Source: Sulfurovum sp.
GTDB taxonomy: Bacteria; Campylobacterota; Campylobacteria; Campylobacterales; Sulfurovaceae
Direction: 5' to 3'
Assembly: GCA_015663065.1 (NCBI GenBank)
Contig: DQSX01000082.1
Span: 1-18,580 of the forward strand
DNA: 18,580 nucleotides
Positions within the stretch are counted from its first letter, which is position 1; every line of letters starts with the position of its first letter. Both the position numbers and the translations under genes were made by a program. The notes beneath the pieces were generated by a model. That model searched no databases. It was given only the letters and a program-made list of their open reading frames with translations, and was not told where the DNA came from. Positions 14,042-18,580 of this stretch are shown here, in pieces.

Positions 14042-15812
14042 TTAAATGTTCAGCAAACACTTCAGGTTTAATGAACCCCGTCAAAGACTTTTCAGGCATA
14101 TATTTGTTATCTGTGCCAAAGAAGATGATATTCGGTGTACCAAAGAGTTCAAAATGTTTTAACAGCGCTTTATCATCCTCTGTATTGTCGGTCAAATCAA
14201 TTTTTATAAAAGTGAAGTTTTTAAGCTGTTCCTGTACTTTTGGGTCAGGGAAAGTAATGAGCTCCAGCTCTGTACACGCCGTACAGGACTCTTTACCAAA
14301 ATCTACTACCACAGGTTTGTCTGAAGCTTTGACCTCTTCCATAAGACGTGCTACCGAATAACCTCTGTGACTCGCTTTCTCTTTTTCACTGACAGTTACT
14401 GCTCCCGCAACACCAGGCTGCGTGAACTTTTCAAACGGTTTGAGCATAGAACTTGAACCGCTTAAAGCACCTACAAACAAAGAAGCTCCATAGATCATCA
14501 ATACTACAGCCAGAAGCTGGAAAAGTTTTTTGGCACCTTTGCTTGCAGCAGATGGATTGAATACACCCATATAAAGTGCCGACCCTATAAAGAGCAGTGC
14601 CCAGAGTATCATCGTGATCATATCAGGCAAGATGCGTCCAAGCATAAAGATGGCAAGACCCAGCATCATCACACCGAATACTTGGGAAACAGCCGTCATC
14701 CAGCCACCAGGTTTAGGCATGAATTTCCCTGCACCGATACCTACCAAAAGAAGTGGCACACCCATACCCATACTCATCACAAAGAGTGCTGTACCGCCAA
14801 GCAGCGCGTCCCCAGTATGAGAAATGAAAAGGACTGCTCCACCCAATGGCGGTGCCACACAAGGCCCAACAATAAGAGCAGAGAGAAGCCCCATGATGGC
14901 TGTACCGACTATGCCTCCTTTTTGTCCTGCTTCATCAGAGGCTTTTGAAATTTTTGACTGCCATGAAGCCGGAAGACCTATCTCATAATATCCAAAGAGT
15001 GAATAGGCCAATGCCACGAACATTGCTGCAAATACAGTCAAGACCCATGGATTTTGCATAGCTGCCTGAATGTCCGCACCAAGCAGTCCTGCCACCACAC
15101 CTACCACCGTGTAGGTCAATGCCATGGAGACCACATAGACCAAAGAGGTAAAAAATGCTTTGGAGACAGAAGGTTTTCCTTCCCCTGACTGAGAAACAAT
15201 GATGGACGACAAGATCGGTATCATAGGAAATACACAAGGAGTCAAAGCTAAAAGCAGACCAAAAATAAAGAAAAGTAAAATAATGAAAAAGGAACTCTCA
15301 GACCCCAACACATCTGCGATCTTTGCTGTATTTCCTTCCTGTGTAAGAGATGAGATTTTGTCAAATACCCCTGCTTCTTTGCCTTTAAAATCAAATGATT
15401 TTACTATAGGCTGGTAACAGATACCTCTTTCATTACATCCCAGAACTTCTATCTCAAGTGTAAAATCACCTGAGACTTTGGAAGTAATATCTTTCATTGG
15501 AATATTGATAAGGATCTCTTTGTCAAATACCATATCCCCATCCACCTCATGGGAAGCAGGTCTTTTAACATCCAACTCAACTTTTTCAGGTGAAGTGATG
15601 CGGTAGTGCATCGTTTTGTCATCATAAACATGTATCTTCTCACCCAACGTGACCTTTGTCTCTATCATATCACCGTTCTGCACAGCTGTGATCTGAAAGG
15701 CCTCTTCAGGCGTTAAAAACTTCTGCTTTTTTAATGCAGAAGTAAAACCGCCAAAACCCAAGGTATTTAAAAGCAAAGTCAAAATCAGTAACTTTTTGAT
15801 CATATTTCCCAT
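14025..15812 (-). CDS. dsbD: Thiol:disulfide interchange protein DsbD
   Basis: Carries electrons from cytoplasmic thioredoxin across the inner membrane to periplasmic disulfide isomerase and cytochrome c maturation proteins. The 595 residues have all three parts: signal peptide (about 4-26), periplasmic alpha domain with C126 and C132 in GCNERGICYQP, membrane domain of about eight helices (about 175-450) with C193 in LTPCVFPMIP and C318 in VGPCVAPPLGG, and a thioredoxin-like gamma domain with C510-T-A-C513. The gamma site reads ESCTAC, lacking the usual tryptophan before the first cysteine. Two ATGs, at 15812 and 15803, are both plausible; the first has AGAGAG upstream and is used here. The stop codon at 14025-14027 lies within a PIN-gene remnant, so the last residues may have been altered by a deletion. 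Haem protein maturation links it with cytochrome c and hemJ. Confidence 0.94.
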   Translation of the reverse strand: MGNMIKKLLILTLLLNTLGFGGFTSALKKQKFLTPEEAFQITAVQNGDMIETKVTLGEKIHVYDDKTMHYRITSPEKVELDVKRPASHEVDGDMVFDKEILINIPMKDITSKVSGDFTLEIEVLGCNERGICYQPIVKSFDFKGKEAGVFDKISSLTQEGNTAKIADVLGSESSFFIILLFFIFGLLLALTPCVFPMIPILSSIIVSQSGEGKPSVSKAFFTSLVYVVSMALTYTVVGVVAGLLGADIQAAMQNPWVLTVFAAMFVALAYSLFGYYEIGLPASWQSKISKASDEAGQKGGIVGTAIMGLLSALIVGPCVAPPLGGAVLFISHTGDALLGGTALFVMSMGMGVPLLLVGIGAGKFMPKPGGWMTAVSQVFGVMMLGLAIFMLGRILPDMITMILWALLFIGSALYMGVFNPSAASKGAKKLFQLLAVVLMIYGASLFVGALSGSSSMLKPFEKFTQPGVAGAVTVSEKEKASHRGYSVARLMEEVKASDKPVVVDFGKESCTACTELELITFPDPKVQEQLKNFTFIKIDLTDNTEDDKALLKHFELFGTPNIIFFGTDNKYMPEKSLTGFIKPEVFAEHLKSISK

Positions 15813-15834
15813 ATTCTCTCTTTTTTGTTGAACT

Positions 15835-15843
15835 TTTATAACA
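15835..15843 (-). promoter_or_regulatory. Candidate extended -10 for dsbD
   Basis: TGTTATAAA on the minus strand, one base off the TGTTATAAT found before ilvA and the DUF2231-like gene, 22 nt upstream of the dsbD ATG. It is in the 110-nt region between divergent dsbD and the DUF255 gene. Confidence 0.35.
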
Positions 15844-15872
15844 TTCTATAGTAAGATACGTGTATAAGCTGT

Positions 15873-15882
15873 GTAATATTAC
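15873..15882. promoter_or_regulatory. 10-bp perfect palindrome between divergent dsbD and DUF255 genes
   Basis: GTAATATTAC is its own reverse complement. It lies 60 nt from dsbD and 40 nt from the DUF255 gene, where a shared operator would be expected. No specific regulator is recognised and the symmetry does not extend further. Confidence 0.3.
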
Positions 15883-15922
15883 CAAAAATGTATTAATCAT
15901 AAAACAATCAGGACAGTAAACA

Positions 15923-17860
15923 ATGGCAAACCATCTTAAAAATGAGAATTCTCCTTATCTGCAACAGCATGCTGACAACCCGGTAGACTGGTACCCCTGG
16001 GGAGAGAAAGCCTTTGCAAAAGCACGTAAAGAGAACAAAGCCATTTTTCTCTCCATAGGCTACAGCTCCTGTCACTGGTGTCATGTCATGGAACATGAAT
16101 CATTTGAAGATAAAAAAACGGCAAAGATCCTCAATGACAACTTTATCTCTATTAAAGTGGATAGAGAAGAGAGACCCGACATCGACAAACATTTCCAGGA
16201 TGTCTACCAATTGATGAACGGTCGTCCGGGTGGCTGGCCGACTTCCATCTTTCTAACCGATGATCTTAAACCTTTTTACTCTGCTACCTACATCCCTGAT
16301 GAACCCAAATACGGCATGATGAGTTTCAGCTCTCTGCTTGAAGTTATTGCAGACAAATATAAAAATGAGAAAAATACACTGGTCAATGAAGCGGATAACA
16401 TCCTGCGTATGCTGAACCCCAAAGAGGACAAGATACAGGCTACCCGTCTGGACAACAGTATCATTGAAAGGGTCATCGAACAGTCCAAACAACTGTTTGA
16501 CAACCAAAATGGTGGTTTCAACAAAGCACCTAAGTTTCCACAGGTCACAACACTCTCTTTGCTCATCGACCTGTACCGACTGACCAACAGTAAAGAACCT
16601 TTAAATATGGCACTGTTTTCACTTTCGTCTATGGCAAAAGGCGGCTTGCGTGACCTGATCGACGGTGGTTTCTGCCGCTACTCTACAGACAATGAATGGC
16701 TTGTACCGCACTTTGAAAAGATGGCGTATGACAATGCCCTGCTGAGTGCTGTCTACATTAAAGCCTACCATGCAACAGGAGAGGCATTCTACAAAGACGT
16801 GGCATTTGAAACACTGGACTTCATGTTGGATAAAATGTCTGAAGATAAACTTTTCTACTCTGCTTCAGATGCAGATACAGAAGGTGTTGAGGGGAAATAT
16901 TTTGTCTATACTTATGAAAAAGCACTCAAATCCTTTGCTAAAGCCGGCATTCCCGAAGAGGCCCATAAAAAGTTGGCAAAAGCCCTGCACATTACTAAAG
17001 AGGGGAACTTTGAAGGCAAAAATATCATTCGTGTGGATGATCCCAAATCCATTGATATTCCTTACTACAGAGAAGCACTTGAAGCCTTGAAAAAACGGCG
17101 AGAAGAGAAGCGTGTCTACCCATTTATAGACAAAAAGATCATTGTATCATGGAATGCCATGATGATCACAGCACTTTTCAAAGCGTCACGTGTAGACTCC
17201 AGGTACCTCAAGCCTGCGATGAAAGCTCTGGATAAACTACTCTCTACCATGTACATCAATTCTCAACTATTCCATTCAACGCTCATAGGAAAAGAGCCGA
17301 AGATCCAGGCATTTTTAGAAGATTATGCTTTTCTTTCAGAAACACTTGTAGAAGCATATGAGAGTACGCTGGATGAAGTCTATCTTATTACTGCGACCAA
17401 GTTGATCAATGCAGCCATAGAGAAATATTATGAAAATGGAAAGTGGAAGTTTTCACGCGGTGAGTTTGAAACCAATGCAGACATTTATGATACCTCCTAT
17501 CCTTCTTCTGTCTCTACCATGCTCTCTACACTCTACTCCATCTCTTCACTGGTCGATGTAGTGTACAAAAAATTCGTCTTTAAAACCTTGGAGATCTACT
17601 CTTACGATGTGATGCGTCAACCTATCTCCACACCTAAAATGACAGAGATGGTCATACGCTACTTAAAAGATGACATCATCATTAAAGCCAAAGAGAAGAA
17701 GCTTAAAGACCACATCACCGATATAGATACCCTGCCCCACCCCTTTACACTCATCAAAGGTGACACAAATGACGGCTTTATGATCTGTAACTCAAACAGC
17801 TGTTTTGGGCATGAAAAAGAGTTTGACGGGATTAGAGAGATCTTGGAAAAAAGATCTTAG
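15923..17860 (+). CDS. YyaL-like thioredoxin-fold protein (DUF255 / spermatogenesis-associated protein 20 family)
   Basis: A cytoplasmic protein of 645 residues with an N-terminal thioredoxin-like domain and a C-terminal (alpha/alpha)6-barrel like those of sugar epimerases and glycosidases; the biochemical role is not firmly known. The N-terminal signature is complete: NSPYLQQHADNPVDWYPWG (9-27), FLSIGYSSCHWCHVMEHESF with the redox pair C50-H-W-C53, and VDREERPDID. The barrel part carries the family motifs GGFNKAPKFP, DLIDGGFCRYSTD, PHFEKMAYDNA, SASDADTEG and a late DYA segment. There is no signal peptide. The ATG at 15923 has AGGA 8 nt upstream. It is divergent from dsbD, 110 nt away, and the apbE stub begins 7 nt after it, suggesting an ancestral two-gene operon. 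The length is slightly shorter than typical members (about 680 residues). Confidence 0.92.
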   Translation: MANHLKNENSPYLQQHADNPVDWYPWGEKAFAKARKENKAIFLSIGYSSCHWCHVMEHESFEDKKTAKILNDNFISIKVDREERPDIDKHFQDVYQLMNGRPGGWPTSIFLTDDLKPFYSATYIPDEPKYGMMSFSSLLEVIADKYKNEKNTLVNEADNILRMLNPKEDKIQATRLDNSIIERVIEQSKQLFDNQNGGFNKAPKFPQVTTLSLLIDLYRLTNSKEPLNMALFSLSSMAKGGLRDLIDGGFCRYSTDNEWLVPHFEKMAYDNALLSAVYIKAYHATGEAFYKDVAFETLDFMLDKMSEDKLFYSASDADTEGVEGKYFVYTYEKALKSFAKAGIPEEAHKKLAKALHITKEGNFEGKNIIRVDDPKSIDIPYYREALEALKKRREEKRVYPFIDKKIIVSWNAMMITALFKASRVDSRYLKPAMKALDKLLSTMYINSQLFHSTLIGKEPKIQAFLEDYAFLSETLVEAYESTLDEVYLITATKLINAAIEKYYENGKWKFSRGEFETNADIYDTSYPSSVSTMLSTLYSISSLVDVVYKKFVFKTLEIYSYDVMRQPISTPKMTEMVIRYLKDDIIIKAKEKKLKDHITDIDTLPHPFTLIKGDTNDGFMICNSNSCFGHEKEFDGIREILEKRS

Positions 17861-17867
17861 AGAAGTG

Positions 17868-18005
17868 ATGCAAGGGCTTTTTACTACACTTCTTCTCTTT
17901 TACCTCTTCACTGCACAGCTCTATTCTGAAGATGCACTGCAAAGTAGAACACGCTCCCTTATGGGAACTTTTGTCACCCTTACCCTTGCTGAAAAAAAGA
18001 CTTAA
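17868..18005 (+). pseudogene. apbE: Truncated apbE (FAD:protein FMN transferase) N-terminal stub
   Basis: A 45-codon frame encodes a signal peptide (LFTTLLLFYLFTAQLYS) followed by SRTRSLMGTFVTLTLAEKKT. The stretch from the arginines through LMGTFVTLTL matches the start of mature ApbE, which attaches FMN to threonines of periplasmic flavoproteins such as NqrC and RnfG. An intact ApbE is over 300 residues; here a TAA at 18003-18005 ends it at residue 45, and none of the three downstream frames continues with ApbE sequence, so the body of the gene has been deleted rather than frameshifted. The ATG follows AGAGAAGTG and is 7 nt after the DUF255 stop codon. A short exported peptide could still be made, but a function is unlikely. 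Confidence 0.65.
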
Positions 18006-18014
18006 TTTAAAATT

Positions 18015-18029
18015 TGATAATAATTATCG
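18015..18029. promoter_or_regulatory. Fur-box-like 7-1-7 palindrome
   Basis: TGATAATAATTATCG matches the 7-1-7 Fur consensus TGATAATNATTATCA at all but the final base, and contains the perfect 6-1-6 repeat GATAAT-A-ATTATC. It starts 10 nt after the apbE stub and ends 171 nt before the DUF1538 start. AT-rich DNA gives chance matches, so binding is inferred. Confidence 0.5.
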
Positions 18030-18115
18030 TAATGAAATATAACAATATTTTCTTAAGAAATAACTAAAATACTGAGAAAACTATAGAACTGGAACAAAAA
18101 GATACAGTTGCTTTA

Positions 18116-18143
18116 CTATAGAGGTAAAATTGAACTTCTATAG
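18116..18143. repeat. Inverted repeat with 10-bp arms upstream of the DUF1538 gene
   Basis: CTATAGAGGT, an 8-nt spacer AAAATTGA, and ACTTCTATAG pair along all ten positions, nine Watson-Crick and one G-U. Another CTATAGA stands at 18081-18087. The repeat is followed on the plus strand by an A-run, not a T-run, so it does not look like an intrinsic terminator for either strand. It may be an operator or an RNA stem-loop. Confidence 0.6.
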
Positions 18144-18187
18144 AGAAAAAAGCGAATAATAACTGTCTCTTTTGAAGCTACAAAAGC

Positions 18188-18193
18188 TATAAT
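18188..18193 (+). promoter_or_regulatory. Candidate -10 element giving a leaderless DUF1538 transcript
   Basis: A perfect TATAAT ends 6 nt before the ATG at 18200. A start site 6-7 nt after the hexamer would coincide with the initiation codon. No Shine-Dalgarno-like sequence precedes that ATG. No consensus -35 is seen at the usual spacing. Confidence 0.45.
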
Positions 18194-18199
18194 TCTGCC

Positions 18200-18580
18200 A
18201 TGAAAGAAAGCTTGAAAATATTTGCCGGGGATTTAAAAAACTCTTTTAAAGACCTGCTTCCCATTATCATTGTTGTGGCACTTTTCCAGGGGCTGATCAT
18301 TCAGACTGTACCGGAAAATCTCACTTCTATCATCATTGGTCTAACCATTGTTGCTGTGGGACTTGCACTGTTCATTCGTGGACTTGAGCTTGGTATTTTT
18401 CCTATAGGGGAAGGACTTGCAGTGGATTTTGCCAAAAAAGGCTCCATCTTTTGGCTTTTAACCTTTGCTTTCACCATCGGTTTTGCTACCACCGTTGCAG
18501 AACCTGCACTCATAGCCATTGCCAATAAAGCAGCGGTCATCTCCCATGGTCTCATCGATGCCTTTTGGCTGCGTATGACC
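18200..18580 (+). CDS. DUF1538 family membrane protein (3' end outside window)
   Basis: A multi-helix inner-membrane protein of unknown function; the family is sometimes described as putative permeases. Only the first 127 codons are in the window. A short amphipathic N-terminus (residues 1-18, with DLKNSFKDLLP) precedes hydrophobic helices at about 21-38, 43-58 and 83-98. The family motifs are RGLELGIFPIGEGLA (about residues 55-69) and FTIGFATTVAEPAL (about 94-107). The ATG at 18200 is the first usable start: in the same frame a TGA stands 24 nt upstream and no ATG, GTG or TTG lies between. There is no ribosome binding site, and a TATAAT sits just ahead. The 194-nt AT-rich region before it carries the Fur-like box and the inverted repeat. 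The family call is good; start and expression mode are inferred. Confidence 0.82.
   Translation, partial: MKESLKIFAGDLKNSFKDLLPIIIVVALFQGLIIQTVPENLTSIIIGLTIVAVGLALFIRGLELGIFPIGEGLAVDFAKKGSIFWLLTFAFTIGFATTVAEPALIAIANKAAVISHGLIDAFWLRMT

Noticed and set aside
17805..17867. Longer version of the apbE stub starting inside the DUF255 gene
   Set aside because: The added residues are an out-of-frame reading of the DUF255 C-terminus; the signal peptide begins properly at the ATG at 17868.
18033..18068. An 11-codon ORF just after the Fur-like box
   Set aside because: It is very short, AT-rich and lacks a ribosome binding site; nothing sets it apart from chance.
18116..18143. Inverted repeat as an intrinsic terminator
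   Set aside because: It is AU-rich and followed by an A-run on the plus strand; on the minus strand the T-run comes before, not after, the stem.
1..18580. A new defence, mobile or biosynthetic gene system
   Set aside because: All intact genes belong to recognised, mostly housekeeping families. I found no transposase, integrase, phage gene, CRISPR repeat, tRNA or rRNA. The only accessory traces are the PIN and ApbE remnants.

Overview
This 18.6 kb window looks like ordinary chromosome of a free-living Campylobacterota (epsilonproteobacterium), most like Sulfurovum or Sulfurimonas. The basis is gene content and order: an ilvA / CoA-binding / trmA block beside a glmU-coaBC-uppS-prepilin peptidase-lptF/G-truA run resembles, from memory, the Campylobacter jejuni neighbourhood around Cj0821-Cj0831. 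HemJ rather than HemG/HemY, a CvfB-type RNA-binding protein and a soluble cytochrome c also fit. No taxonomic search was run.

Layout. (1) Positions 1-2013, minus strand: ilvA followed after 1 nt by a Ppx/GppA phosphatase that runs off the left edge. (2) 2063-2491, plus: a small CoA-binding Rossmann protein, divergent from ilvA. (3) 2544-3674, minus: a TrmA-type tRNA methyltransferase that carries four cysteines in the RumA/RlmD iron-sulfur pattern. (4) 3749-9860, plus: a tightly packed seven-gene operon (glmU, coaBC, uppS, prepilin peptidase, lptF/G-type permease, truA, cytochrome c) in which every junction overlaps or is at most 3 nt apart. It supplies UDP-GlcNAc, coenzyme A, the undecaprenyl carrier, pilin processing and LPS export, plus tRNA pseudouridylation and a periplasmic electron carrier. 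(5) 9887-13715, minus: a DUF2231-like membrane protein with a long Ala/Glu tail, hemJ, a secreted endonuclease/exonuclease/phosphatase-fold protein and cvfB. (6) 13778-15812, minus: the 3' part of a PIN-domain gene lying against the end of dsbD. (7) 15923-18580, plus: a YyaL/DUF255 thioredoxin-fold protein, a 45-codon stub of apbE, a 194-nt AT-rich regulatory-looking region with a Fur-box-like palindrome and a strong inverted repeat, and the start of a DUF1538 membrane protein.

I see no CRISPR array, insertion sequence, prophage, RNA gene or clear multi-gene defence or biosynthetic system. The points most worth a second look are the iron-sulfur-type cysteines in TrmA, two gene remnants (PIN and ApbE) that mark deletion scars, and the region before the DUF1538 gene, where a Fur-like box, an inverted repeat and an apparently leaderless start sit close together.
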